DNA of 7,145 nucleotides from an uncultured Gemmatimonadales bacterium (GTDB lineage Bacteria > Gemmatimonadota > Gemmatimonadetes > Longimicrobiales > Gaopeijiaceae). The stretch spans positions 1-7,145 of the forward strand of contig CALJLC010000350.1 in NCBI GenBank assembly GCA_937982605.1, given 5' to 3'. The notes beneath the pieces are model-generated. The model ran no database searches. It was not told the origin of the DNA and saw only the letters and a list, made by a program, of their open reading frames with translations. Position numbers and translations under genes: made by a program. Position 1 is the first letter of the stretch, and each line of letters starts with the position of its first letter. Shown piece by piece: positions 1 to 5,976 of this stretch.

Positions 1-1183
1 AGTACGCGCTGCTCGTCCACTCCCAGACGTCGCCGAACATCTGATGCAGTCGGCCGGGAGTCGCGTCGGGCGCGAGCGGGCGCGGGTGGAAGTTGAAGCC
101 GTCGGAGAACGCGCCGGCGTCCGGATCGGACGCGCGGAACACCGGCTCCGCCGACACCTCCCACTCGGCCTCCGTCGGCAGCCGCGCGCCCGCCCAGCGG
201 GCGTAGGCGTCCGCCTCGTAGTACGAGACGTGGACGACGGGCTCGTCGGGGTGCACGGGTCGGGGTCCGGCCACGGTGTACTGCCACCACTCGTCGCCGT
301 CCCGGAACCAGTAGAGCGGCTTGTCGAAACGCTCCCACTCGTTCTCGGCCAGGCTCCGCTCCCGCACCGTCGTCCACCCCATCGAGAGCCAGAGCTCGGG
401 CCGCTCGTAGCCCCCGTCCTCCATGAACGCGAGGTACTCGGCGTTGGTGACGAGCCGGGAACCGAGCTCGAAGGGCTCCAGGTAGAGGCGGTGACGAGAT
501 CGCTCGTTGTCGAAGTGGAAGGCGGGCCCCTCGTAACCCATCTCGACGAGGCCGCCGGGGTGGCCGATCCACTCGAGGGCCGGAACGCCCACGGCGGCCG
601 GCTCGGCACCCGATCGCCACGCCGGCCGTAGCGGGTTCATCGAGAAGACGTGCTTGATGTCGGTGGCCATCAGCTCCTGGTGCTGCTGCTCGTGGTGCGT
701 ACCCAGGAGGATCGTGTCGGAGAGCCGCTCGCGGAGCCGCGGGTCACCGTCCCCGTCGAGCAGCGCTTCCACGGCGCGGTCCACGTGCCGGCGGTACGCG
801 AAGACCTCGACGACCGTCGGCCGGGAGATCTGCCCGCGCCGCGGGCGACAGAACTGCGCCCCGATGGTGTTGTAGTACGAATTGAAGAGGTAGCCGTACT
901 GCGGGTGCAGCGGCGCGTAGCCCGGCACGTGCGGCTCGAGCACGAACGCCTCGAAGAACCACGTCGTGTGGGCCAGATGCCACTTCGTGGGACTCACGTC
1001 GGGCATCGACTGGATGACGAAGTCCTCCGGCTCCATCCCCTCGCACATCCGCTCGGAGAAGGCGCGCACCGCCCGGAAGCGGCTCAGGAGCGCGTCGCCG
1101 GCCGACGCCTGGCCGCGGTCGTCCGTGCGGTCCTCGTCGCGGCTCCGTCCCGTCGCTCCGCGTGCCGCGGTCGGGATCCCCAT
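1..1183 (-). CDS. egtB: Ergothioneine biosynthesis protein EgtB (sulfoxide synthase), C-terminus cut by window edge
   Basis: This gene encodes a non-haem iron enzyme that joins hercynine to a thiol (gamma-glutamylcysteine or cysteine, depending on type) with O2, the central step of ergothioneine synthesis in the cytoplasm. In the 394 residues visible, a DinB-like N-terminal domain carries WHLAHTTWFFE (68-78) and HHEQQHQE (163-170). His72, His164 and His168 match the family's three iron-binding histidines. A formylglycine-generating-enzyme-like domain follows from about residue 205, with FDNE (224-227), VTNAEY (245-250), WLSMGW (265-270), RLPTEAEW (334-341) and GDVWEWTSS (384-392). The ATG at 1183 follows a GGGGGGAAG Shine-Dalgarno sequence. 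The frame stays open to base 1, so the C-terminal end, probably a few tens of residues, lies outside. The gene lies 34 bases after the flavoprotein reductase on the same strand, probably in one operon. The family call is very secure. Which sulfur donor it uses cannot be read here. An egtD partner is not visible and would have to lie beyond the left edge or elsewhere. Confidence 0.95.
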   Translation of the reverse strand, partial: MGIPTAARGATGRSRDEDRTDDRGQASAGDALLSRFRAVRAFSERMCEGMEPEDFVIQSMPDVSPTKWHLAHTTWFFEAFVLEPHVPGYAPLHPQYGYLFNSYYNTIGAQFCRPRRGQISRPTVVEVFAYRRHVDRAVEALLDGDGDPRLRERLSDTILLGTHHEQQHQELMATDIKHVFSMNPLRPAWRSGAEPAAVGVPALEWIGHPGGLVEMGYEGPAFHFDNERSRHRLYLEPFELGSRLVTNAEYLAFMEDGGYERPELWLSMGWTTVRERSLAENEWERFDKPLYWFRDGDEWWQYTVAGPRPVHPDEPVVHVSYYEADAYARWAGARLPTEAEWEVSAEPVFRASDPDAGAFSDGFNFHPRPLAPDATPGRLHQMFGDVWEWTSSAY

Positions 1184-1217
1184 CACTTCCCCCCTTCGGT
1201 CATGTCTCGTCCGTTCC

Positions 1218-2606
1218 TCATGATAGCTGGTATCGCTCGAGCCGCATGACGGCAGTCTGGAGCCCCTCGGCGAACGACGGGTGGATCATCTCGGCATCGA
1301 CGAGCGCGCTCGCCGGTGCGTCGGCGGCCATAAGCATCTGTAAGACGCTCACCAGCTCGGCTCCTTCCGCTCCGACGACACACGCGCCGACGAGCCGCTC
1401 GGTTTCGGGGTCCACGAGCACCTTCACGAGGCCGGCCGCGCGGTCGGTCTCGTACGCCCTCGCGATCCGGGCGAACGGCATCGTCGCCACCTCCACCCGG
1501 CGCCCCTGCTCCCGGGCCTCGCGCTCCGAGAGGCCCACGCGGGCCACCTGCGGATCGGTGAAGACGGCGTGCGGCACGAGTCGGTCCGCACGCGTCCGCC
1601 GGTCGATCCCGTGCAGGAGATCGAAGAGGATCCGGTGGTCGTCCCAGGAGGCGTGGGTGAACTGCGGGCCTCCGGTACAGTCCCCGACCGCGTAGACCCC
1701 GTCGGCCGAGGTCCGATAGCGATCGTCGACCACGACGTACCCCTTCTCGTCGAGCTCGAGGCCGGCCGCGGGGCAGCCGAGATCGTCCGTGTTCGGCCGG
1801 CGGCCGGTGGCCACGAGCAGGTGAGATCCGGTGACCGGCCCGACTCCGCCCTCCACGGTCACGCGGACTTCGTCGCCTCCCTCCGCCCGCACCGCCTCGA
1901 CTCCCGTCGCTCGCGCGCCGAGTCGCAGCTCGACCCCCTCCTCCCGAAGCGCTTCCTCGAGCGCCTCGGAGACGTCCTCGTCCTCGCGCCCGAGGAGGTG
2001 GTCTCCGGTCTCCACCACGGTCACGCGCGCGCCGAAGCGCGCGAAGGCCTGCGCGAATTCGCAGCCGATGTAGCCGCCGCCGAGCACCACGAGGTGGGCG
2101 GGAAGATCGGGCACGTCCATGACCGTGGAGCTGTCGAGGTACGGGACATCGGAGAGGCCCGGGATCGGGGGGATGCGAGGTCTCCCGCCCGTGTTCACGA
2201 TGACCGTCTCCGCGGTCACCGCCCGATCCCCGATCCGCACCGTGCGAGGTCCCGTGAAGCGGGCGTGTCCCCGGACGAGCTCGAGGCGCGGGGCGGCCTT
2301 CTCCACGTTGGCGGCCACGCCCGAGCGCCACGTCTCGACGACGTCCCGCTTGCGGTCCAGCACGCGCGCCCAGTCGACGTGGACGTCGCCGGTCTCGACC
2401 CCGAGCTCCCCCGCCCGACGCGCCCGATGCGCCGCTTCGGCGCTCGCGATGAACGTCTTGGTCGGCGTGCACCCGACGTTCACGCACGTCCCTCCCAGGT
2501 GGCCGCGCTCCGCGAGCACGACGCTCCGGCCGGCACGGGCCAGCCGCCAGGAGAGCGGGGCACCGGCCTGACCGCTTCCGATGATGAGGACGTCGACGTA
2601 CTGCAC
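1218..2606 (-). CDS. Class I flavoprotein disulfide reductase (mercuric reductase/RclA/dihydrolipoamide dehydrogenase-like)
   Basis: This is a FAD- and NAD(P)H-dependent cytoplasmic oxidoreductase of 462 residues, the usual length for the family. In order it shows the FAD dinucleotide fold GSGQAG (10-15), the redox-active cysteine pair CVNVGC (41-46), a second Rossmann motif GGGYIGCE (176-183), the second FAD motif around YAVGD (305-309), and the C-terminal dimer domain ending with HPSFAE, where His442 and Glu447 form the catalytic acid-base pair. Glu199 at the end of the strand after the second Rossmann motif favours NADH over NADPH. There is no N-terminal heavy-metal domain and no C-terminal vicinal Cys pair, so it is not a classical mercuric reductase. 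The substrate is unknown; a low-molecular-weight disulfide or another oxidant is possible given the egtB gene directly downstream. The GTG at 2606 is chosen because GGAG lies 6 bases before it and the protein then begins just ahead of the FAD fold. An in-frame ATG at 2633 would add nine residues but has a poor ribosome site. Confidence 0.9.
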   Translation of the reverse strand: MQYVDVLIIGSGQAGAPLSWRLARAGRSVVLAERGHLGGTCVNVGCTPTKTFIASAEAAHRARRAGELGVETGDVHVDWARVLDRKRDVVETWRSGVAANVEKAAPRLELVRGHARFTGPRTVRIGDRAVTAETVIVNTGGRPRIPPIPGLSDVPYLDSSTVMDVPDLPAHLVVLGGGYIGCEFAQAFARFGARVTVVETGDHLLGREDEDVSEALEEALREEGVELRLGARATGVEAVRAEGGDEVRVTVEGGVGPVTGSHLLVATGRRPNTDDLGCPAAGLELDEKGYVVVDDRYRTSADGVYAVGDCTGGPQFTHASWDDHRILFDLLHGIDRRTRADRLVPHAVFTDPQVARVGLSEREAREQGRRVEVATMPFARIARAYETDRAAGLVKVLVDPETERLVGACVVGAEGAELVSVLQMLMAADAPASALVDAEMIHPSFAEGLQTAVMRLERYQLS

Positions 2607-2712
2607 GCGGAGCTCCGGGGTCGGGCGGGGCATCGTGCACACAACACGACGGCCCCCCCACGGGTTCCGACTCGGGGCGGGAAGGGCGGTGCCGCTCCGC
2701 GGTGGCGATGGC

Positions 2713-2767
2713 GTGGGGTGGCGCCGGACCCCACCATGGGCGATGCCGGGCCGAGCGTGCGCCCGGC
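2713..2767. repeat. Two adjacent perfect 7-bp inverted repeats between the reductase and cupin genes
   Basis: GTGGGGT (2713-2719) and ACCCCAC (2728-2734) form a perfect 7-bp inverted repeat with an 8-base spacer. GCCGGGC (2745-2751) and GCCCGGC (2761-2767) form another with a 9-base spacer. Both lie in the 191-base region between the divergent reductase and cupin genes, so an operator or leader hairpins are possible. In DNA this rich in G+C such short repeats also arise by chance, so the role is unproven. I could not recognise a convincing promoter in this intergenic region. Confidence 0.3.
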
Positions 2768-2797
2768 TCCGTGCTCCCCTCCGCAACCGAGGCCGCC

Positions 2798-3229
2798 GTG
2801 TTCACCACCGCACTCCCCCGATGCGCCAGCGTCCTGCTCCTGCTCACCTTCACGGCGTCGTGCGCGCCCGCGTCCGACGGCCAGGCCTCGGAGGCGGCCT
2901 CGGTCGAGGCCGATGCCGGCCAGGAGCAGGCCACGCGCCGCATCCCGCAGTTCGAGAACGAGCACGTCGAGGTGTGGCGGAGCATCATCATGCCGAACCA
3001 GCCGCTGACGATGCACCGACACGACAACCCGCGCGCCATCATCGCCCTCAACGGCGGGACGCTCACCGTCACGACCGACCAGGGCGAGAGCTATGACATG
3101 ACGTGGGAGACCGGCAGCGCCTACTGGCTCGAGGCCGACGAGCCGGGCGAGATGCATGGCGACGTCAACGAGGGTGACGAGCCGGTGGACGTCATCGTCG
3201 TCCAGCTCAAGAACGTGGGCGGCGGCTGA
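2798..3229 (+). CDS. Cupin-domain lipoprotein
   Basis: This is a 143-residue protein with a short lipoprotein signal: an Arg at position 8, a hydrophobic run at 10-20 and the lipobox-like T-A-S-C ending at Cys22. It is probably anchored to a membrane on the outer side. After an acidic linker, a single cupin beta-barrel spans about 50-138. Motif 1 is HRHDNPR (73-79) followed by AIIALNGG, and motif 2 ends in PGEMHGDVN (116-124), giving His73, His75 and His120 as metal ligands. The glutamate usual in motif 1 is replaced here by Arg79. Cupins are functionally very diverse and no substrate can be inferred. The GTG at 2798 has GAGG at 2789-2792 (5-base spacing) and gives a normal-length signal peptide. 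Starts further upstream, such as the ATG at 2702 or the GTG at 2771, would put an unlikely extension before the signal. The gene is divergent from the reductase and ends 11 bases before a strong hairpin. Confidence 0.8.
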   Translation: MFTTALPRCASVLLLLTFTASCAPASDGQASEAASVEADAGQEQATRRIPQFENEHVEVWRSIIMPNQPLTMHRHDNPRAIIALNGGTLTVTTDQGESYDMTWETGSAYWLEADEPGEMHGDVNEGDEPVDVIVVQLKNVGGG

Positions 3230-3239
3230 GGCAGCCGCG

Positions 3240-3271
3240 ACGGCCCGGCAGGCGAGCGCCCGCCGGGCCGT
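3240..3271. terminator. Bidirectional hairpin terminator between convergent genes
   Basis: A perfect 10-bp stem, ACGGCCCGGC (3240-3249) with GCCGGGCCGT (3262-3271), is extended inside by GGC/GCC around a GAGC loop with one A-C mismatch. It sits 10 bases after the cupin stop and 24 bases past the stop of the convergent DUF481 gene, where a terminator shared by both is expected. There is no clear T tract on either side, which is common in GC-rich genomes, so termination strength is inferred from the stem alone. Confidence 0.7.
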
Positions 3272-3295
3272 TCGGCCGCCCCGCGTGCTCGCGCG

Positions 3296-4174
3296 TCAGA
3301 GCGTGATGACGAGCGTCATCGTGAGGACGGTGTCGACCTCGTCACTCGGCGTCAGGACGTCGGTGCCCACCGGCGTGCCGCCGGTGTCGAAGAGCGGGAC
3401 CGACAGCAGCGACGGCTGGTTGTCGAAGAGGAGCTGCAGCGACGTCTTGAGCGCCAGCCGCTGCGAGATCGACACGGTCAGCGCGTTCGTCCAGTCCGCG
3501 CGCAGGTCGTCGGTGTCGTCGAGGTTTTCGTCGACGACCAGCACCGAGGTGAAGCCGGCGCTCTCGGTGAGCTGGCGCATGGCGTCGACCGAGAGTCGGA
3601 GACCCGCGAAGGAGTCGTCGGCACCGGGTGCGGGCGCCACGTCCTTCTGAATCGTGTACGTCGCGCCGAGGTCGGTCTTGAAGCGGGACGTCTCGGACTC
3701 CACCCAGGCCCGGCCGAGCCCGGCCACCAGCGAGTACCGGTTCTGGACTCCGGCGAAAGTGTTCCGGTCCCAGCCCGCGCCGCCGAACGCGAAGATCGTG
3801 CCGAGCGAGCGGTCGTAGCGGCTGCGTACGAAGTAGTTCTCCGCGGTCAGCTCCGAGTCGGTCGTCTCCTCGACGGTGAACGCCGTGGGGGTCCCCGTGG
3901 CGGTCAGGGTGCGGAAGGTCGTCTCCCCGCGGATGCCGCCGAACTCGAGCTTGAAGGTGTTGGGACCGCCGGTCCCAGTGAACGTCGACTTGAGGCCGAG
4001 CGTGGTGGAGGAGGCGTTGCCGCCCGTCGACACGAAGCTCAGCTCCGTGCCGTTCTCCCACGTGAAGCCGTCCGCGTCCTGGCCGGACGCGGCGTCCGGC
4101 GTCAGGCCGGCGAGGGCGACGAGCGCCACCAGCGCGACTCCGCCGGACGTCCGGCGCGTCTTTCCGTGATGCAT
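3296..4174 (-). CDS. DUF481 family outer-membrane beta-barrel protein (YdiY-like)
   Basis: This is a predicted outer-membrane protein of 292 residues. It has a Sec signal peptide (charged KTRR at 5-8, hydrophobic stretch 13-24, probable cleavage after A-S-G at 31). The mature part is rich in alternating hydrophobic and polar strands, begins with the DUF481 pattern W-E-N-G-T-E-L-S-F-V-S-T-G-G-N-A-S, and ends with a hydrophobic beta-signal strand, TMTLVITL. DUF481 members include proteins named salt-induced outer-membrane protein; a molecular function is not established for the family. An AAGGAG ribosome site (4186-4181) abuts the ATG at 4180 but lies exactly 6 bases before the second ATG at 4174, so 4174 is chosen. 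The gene follows DUF4332 by 74 bases on the same strand and converges on the cupin gene. An osmotic role is suggested only by the mscL/mscS surroundings. Confidence 0.82.
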   Translation of the reverse strand: MHHGKTRRTSGGVALVALVALAGLTPDAASGQDADGFTWENGTELSFVSTGGNASSTTLGLKSTFTGTGGPNTFKLEFGGIRGETTFRTLTATGTPTAFTVEETTDSELTAENYFVRSRYDRSLGTIFAFGGAGWDRNTFAGVQNRYSLVAGLGRAWVESETSRFKTDLGATYTIQKDVAPAPGADDSFAGLRLSVDAMRQLTESAGFTSVLVVDENLDDTDDLRADWTNALTVSISQRLALKTSLQLLFDNQPSLLSVPLFDTGGTPVGTDVLTPSDEVDTVLTMTLVITL

Positions 4175-4205
4175 GTCCATCTCCTTCGGTCTATGAGGTC
4201 ATGAG

Positions 4206-4235
4206 CGGCCCCGGGGCCGTCGCGTGACGACCCCG
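4206..4235 (-). terminator. Stem-loop between DUF4332 and DUF481 genes, possible terminator or attenuator
   Basis: CGGGGCCGTC (4212-4221) and GACGACCCCG (4226-4235) pair in nine of ten positions around a GCGT loop, starting 13 bases after the DUF4332 stop. It overlaps a 14-base perfect palindrome, CGGCCCCGGGGCCG (4206-4219), so the two structures exclude each other. No T tract follows on the minus strand. It may partly end transcription before the outer-membrane protein gene, act as an mRNA stabiliser, or be a protein site near a promoter for that gene. Confidence 0.4.
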
Positions 4236-4248
4236 GTGCGCCGCTCCG

Positions 4249-4653
4249 TCAGTGCGTGATGATCCGGCCGAGCTTCTTCGCCTGCTGCACCCAGTCGGCG
4301 ACGCGCTTCTCGGAGGGCACGAGGCGCACGAGCCGCTTCTGCCCGTTCACCTGGGCCATCCGACGCGCCAGGTTGCCCGCGTTGCGCATCGCCAGCTCCG
4401 GCACGGTGTCCACGCCCGCGCCCTCCAGGAGCTCGGCGTACTCTCCGCCGACGCCGCGGACGCGCATCAGGTCGCAGTGGTTCACGAACTTCAGCACACG
4501 GCTCTCGTCGATGCCGGCGGTTCGGGCGATCTCGCCGCGTCCGGACTTGGTGGCGCCCTTCTTCAGAAGCGTGCCGGTTCCGCGGACGCCTGCGGCGCGG
4601 AGCTTCGCGCCGAGCGCGGGGCCCACGCCTTCGATGGTCTCGAGCTTGCTCAT
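4249..4653 (-). CDS. DUF4332 family helix-hairpin-helix protein
   Basis: This is a 134-residue, basic, apparently cytoplasmic protein without signal or membrane segments. Two helix-hairpin-helix-like motifs are visible: IEGVGPALGAKLRAAGV (7-23) and VRGVGGEYAELLEGAGV (65-81). The arrangement matches DUF4332, a family of unknown function whose fold suggests nucleic-acid binding. The start at 4653 (MSKLETIEGVG) puts the first motif at the N-terminus as in relatives and has GAGAGG 9 bases upstream; a longer in-frame reading towards 4743 overlaps the region after mscL and adds unlikely sequence. It lies 61 bases after mscL and 74 bases before the DUF481 gene, all on the minus strand, so co-transcription with mscL is plausible. 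Confidence 0.82.
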   Translation of the reverse strand: MSKLETIEGVGPALGAKLRAAGVRGTGTLLKKGATKSGRGEIARTAGIDESRVLKFVNHCDLMRVRGVGGEYAELLEGAGVDTVPELAMRNAGNLARRMAQVNGQKRLVRLVPSEKRVADWVQQAKKLGRIITH

Positions 4654-4714
4654 CGTTCCATGCCTCTCGTTTTCGTACGGATGAATGGGTGGGGTGGCTC
4701 CGAGGCGACGGGCC

Positions 4715-5149
4715 TCAGGCCTCCTGACCGCGCAGCAGGTCACGGATCTCGGCGAGGATCTGCTCCTCGGCCGACGGGGCCGGCGGCGGTGCCGGGGCCT
4801 CGGCTTCCTGCTTCTTGAGCCGATTGAAGCTCCGGACCAGCATGAAGACGGCGAAGGCCACGATCAGGAACGAGACGATCTCGTTGGCGAACACGCCGTA
4901 GTTGATCGTCACCGCGCCGGCTTCCTGGGCCGCCGCCAGCGTCTCGTACGGGCCGGCCTCGGCGCCTTCGCGAACCGTCACGAAGAGGTTCGAGAAGTCC
5001 ACGCCGCCGAGCAGGAGCCCGATGGGCGGCATGATCACGTCGGCCACGAGCGACTTCACGACGGTGCCGAACGCGGCGCCGATGATGATGCCGACGGCCA
5101 TGTCGAGCACGTTTCCCTTCAGGGCGAACTCCTTGAACTCCTTCAGCAT
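4715..5149 (-). CDS. mscL: Large-conductance mechanosensitive channel MscL
   Basis: This encodes the homopentameric inner-membrane channel that opens under extreme membrane tension and releases small solutes during hypo-osmotic shock. Its 144 residues compare with 136 in E. coli, and the match is close end to end. It shows the N-terminal amphipathic helix MLKEFKEFALKGNV (1-14), TM1 with the pore-lining LDMAVGIIIGAAFG (15-28), the conserved SLVADVIMPPIGLLLGG (33-49), a periplasmic loop at 50-80, TM2 around YGVFANEIVSFLIVAFAVFM (84-103), and a charged linker with a Pro/Ala-rich stretch. The C-terminal helix EEQILAEIRDLL (128-139) forms the cytoplasmic bundle. The ATG at 5149 gives the canonical N-terminus and follows GGGGGAAGGAA. 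The gene is divergent from an ECF sigma factor and shares a 230-base regulatory region with it; a weak hairpin (4700-4718) overlaps its stop codon. Confidence 0.96.
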   Translation of the reverse strand: MLKEFKEFALKGNVLDMAVGIIIGAAFGTVVKSLVADVIMPPIGLLLGGVDFSNLFVTVREGAEAGPYETLAAAQEAGAVTINYGVFANEIVSFLIVAFAVFMLVRSFNRLKKQEAEAPAPPPAPSAEEQILAEIRDLLRGQEA

Positions 5150-5175
5150 TTCCTTCCCCCGGTGATGGTGCGCTT

Positions 5176-5210
5176 CCGGTCGTTCGACCGGGGACGGGTT
5201 CATCCCGTCC
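5176..5210 (-). promoter_or_regulatory. Twin stem-loops in the mscL leader
   Basis: CCGGTCG (5176-5182) and CGACCGG (5185-5191) form a perfect inverted repeat around two bases. GGACGGG (5192-5198) and CCCGTCC (5204-5210) form a second around five bases. They are back to back and lie between the proposed mscL promoter and its ribosome site, so they would be in the 5' leader if that promoter is right. They could be RNA hairpins or, for the first, a dyad operator. Confidence 0.4.
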
Positions 5211-5218
5211 GGCTCCAT

Positions 5219-5245
5219 GGACCGGGGGCGCGCGAAAAAGTCACA
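5219..5245 (-). promoter_or_regulatory. Candidate ECF-type promoter of mscL
   Basis: Read on the minus strand, TGTGACT (5245-5239) is followed after 15 bases by GGTC (5223-5220) within CGGTCC. The -35-like part shares TGTGAC with the promoter proposed for the divergent sigma-factor gene; the -10-like part is a poorer match. Transcription would start near 5212, giving a leader of about 60 bases. The call rests on this sequence comparison only. Confidence 0.35.
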
Positions 5246-5267
5246 TGCCCGCCACTCGGGGTCGCGC

Positions 5268-5310
5268 GCGGCTCCGGAGTTCGCGCCGTGCGGCTCCGGA
5301 ATTCGCGCCG
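5268..5310. repeat. 21-bp tandem direct repeat in the mscL/sigma divergent region
   Basis: Two 21-base copies, 5268-5288 and 5290-5310, each begin GCGGCTCCGGA and end TTCGCGCCG. They are identical except for one G-to-A change at the twelfth base, and the period is 22 bases, about two helical turns. The pair lies between the two outward-facing TGTGAC elements, upstream of both proposed -35 sites, where an activator or repressor dimer would sit on one face of the DNA. The second copy also contains the inverted repeat CTCCGG/CCGGAG (5294-5299 and 5308-5313). Confidence 0.75.
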
Positions 5311-5322
5311 GAGGGGAGGGGA

Positions 5323-5349
5323 TGTGACATTCCCGCCGCCGGTCCCGTC
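5323..5349 (+). promoter_or_regulatory. Candidate ECF-type promoter of the sigma factor operon
   Basis: TGTGACA (5323-5329) and CGTC (5346-5349) are separated by exactly 16 bases. This layout resembles ECF-sigma promoters, many of which carry a -35 element containing AAC or CAC/GAC and a CGTC- or CGTA-like -10. Transcription would start near 5356-5358, a few bases before the AGGAG ribosome site at 5364-5368. An ECF sigma factor encoded directly downstream makes autoregulation the simplest reading. Confidence 0.5.
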
Positions 5350-5379
5350 TATCGATCCCACACAGGAGCGACACACCCG

Positions 5380-5976
5380 ATGGCCTCCGACTCCGGGCTG
5401 TCCGACGAGGCGCTACTCGACGAAGCGCGCAACGCCCGACCGGGCGACACACGCGCGTTCGCCGAGCTCGTCCGACGGCATCAGAGCAAGGTCCTGACGA
5501 ACTGTCGGTACCTGTCCGGTTCCCATGCAGACGCCGAGGACCTGGCGCAGGAGGTGTTCGTGAAGGCGTACTTCGGGCTCGCGGGCTTCGAGGGGAGGGC
5601 GTCGTTCCAGACGTGGGTGACCCGCATCAAGTCCAATCACTGCATCAACTTCGTGAAGAAGAAGCGGGTGCCGACCGTGGACGCCGATCCGGCCGTCGTC
5701 GAGAACGCCGCCAGCCGGGATCCCGAGGTCTGGCGGGCCATGGAGGCCCAGGACGCGCGAAGCCGGGTGGGAGAGGTCCTGCTCGAGATGAGCGAGACGC
5801 TGCGGATCCCGCTCGTGCTGCGCGACATGGACGGTCTGTCGTACGACGAGATCGCGGAGAGCCTGGGCATCGGCCTGTCGGCCGTGAAGATGCGGATCAA
5901 GAGGGCGCGCGAGGACTTCCGGGAGCGCTTCTCGGCCCGACAGGGCGCCGAGAGGGAGGCGCACGGCGTTGTCTGA
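5380..5976 (+). CDS. ECF-type RNA polymerase sigma factor (sigma-70 family, RpoE-like)
   Basis: This is a 198-residue alternative sigma factor that directs RNA polymerase to a stress regulon. Region 2 spans about 25-92, with AFAELVRRHQSKV (27-39) and the core-binding and -10-recognition segment ADAEDLAQEVFVKAY (50-64), then FQTWVTRIKSNHCINF (76-91). A short acidic linker leads to region 4 (about 125-183), with LRIPLVLRDMDGLSYDEIA (141-159) and the recognition helix in IGLSAVKMRIKRARE (164-178). There is no extra C-terminal domain. The ATG at 5380 has AGGAG 11 bases upstream. A longer in-frame reading back to 5245 would run over the tandem repeat and promoter and is rejected. The stop overlaps the next gene by 8 bases, so translation is coupled. 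No recognisable zinc-finger anti-sigma gene follows; the small coupled protein is the only candidate nearby. Confidence 0.93.
   Translation: MASDSGLSDEALLDEARNARPGDTRAFAELVRRHQSKVLTNCRYLSGSHADAEDLAQEVFVKAYFGLAGFEGRASFQTWVTRIKSNHCINFVKKKRVPTVDADPAVVENAASRDPEVWRAMEAQDARSRVGEVLLEMSETLRIPLVLRDMDGLSYDEIAESLGIGLSAVKMRIKRAREDFRERFSARQGAEREAHGVV

Noticed and set aside
1183..1203. Six-codon reading frame (MTEGGK) between the reductase stop and the egtB start, with its TGA overlapping the egtB ATG
   Set aside because: It could in principle couple translation, but its ribosome site is poor and its sequence is mostly the Shine-Dalgarno region of egtB, so chance is the simpler explanation.
1218..2606. 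Mercuric reductase as the specific function of the flavoprotein
   Set aside because: The N-terminal metal-binding domain and the C-terminal cysteine pair needed for Hg(II) handling are absent, and no mer genes are nearby.
1569..3008. Long plus-strand reading frame of 479 codons opposite the flavoprotein reductase
   Set aside because: It is antisense to a gene with complete family motifs; its product is rich in Arg, Pro, His and Asp without any recognisable domain, as expected for a mirror frame in GC-rich DNA. The same holds for the frames at 44-631, 650-1249 and 1183-3072.
3296..4180. DUF481 gene starting at the first ATG (4180)
   Set aside because: The AAGGAG site touches that ATG, leaving no spacing, while the second ATG at 4174 is spaced by 6 bases.
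4700..4718. Hairpin CTGAGGC/GCCTCGG over the mscL stop codon as a terminator
   Set aside because: It has only seven pairs including a G-U, no T tract follows, and it includes the end of the coding sequence; too weak to list as a feature.
5268..5310. Tandem repeat as replication-origin iterons or the start of a CRISPR array
   Set aside because: There are only two copies with a one-base gap, no spacers, no AT-rich stretch and no rep or cas gene; a regulatory site fits better.
5245..5379. In-frame N-terminal extension of the sigma factor back to 5245
   Set aside because: It would translate the tandem repeat and the proposed promoter; the ATG at 5380 has an AGGAG site and gives a normal ECF sigma N-terminus.
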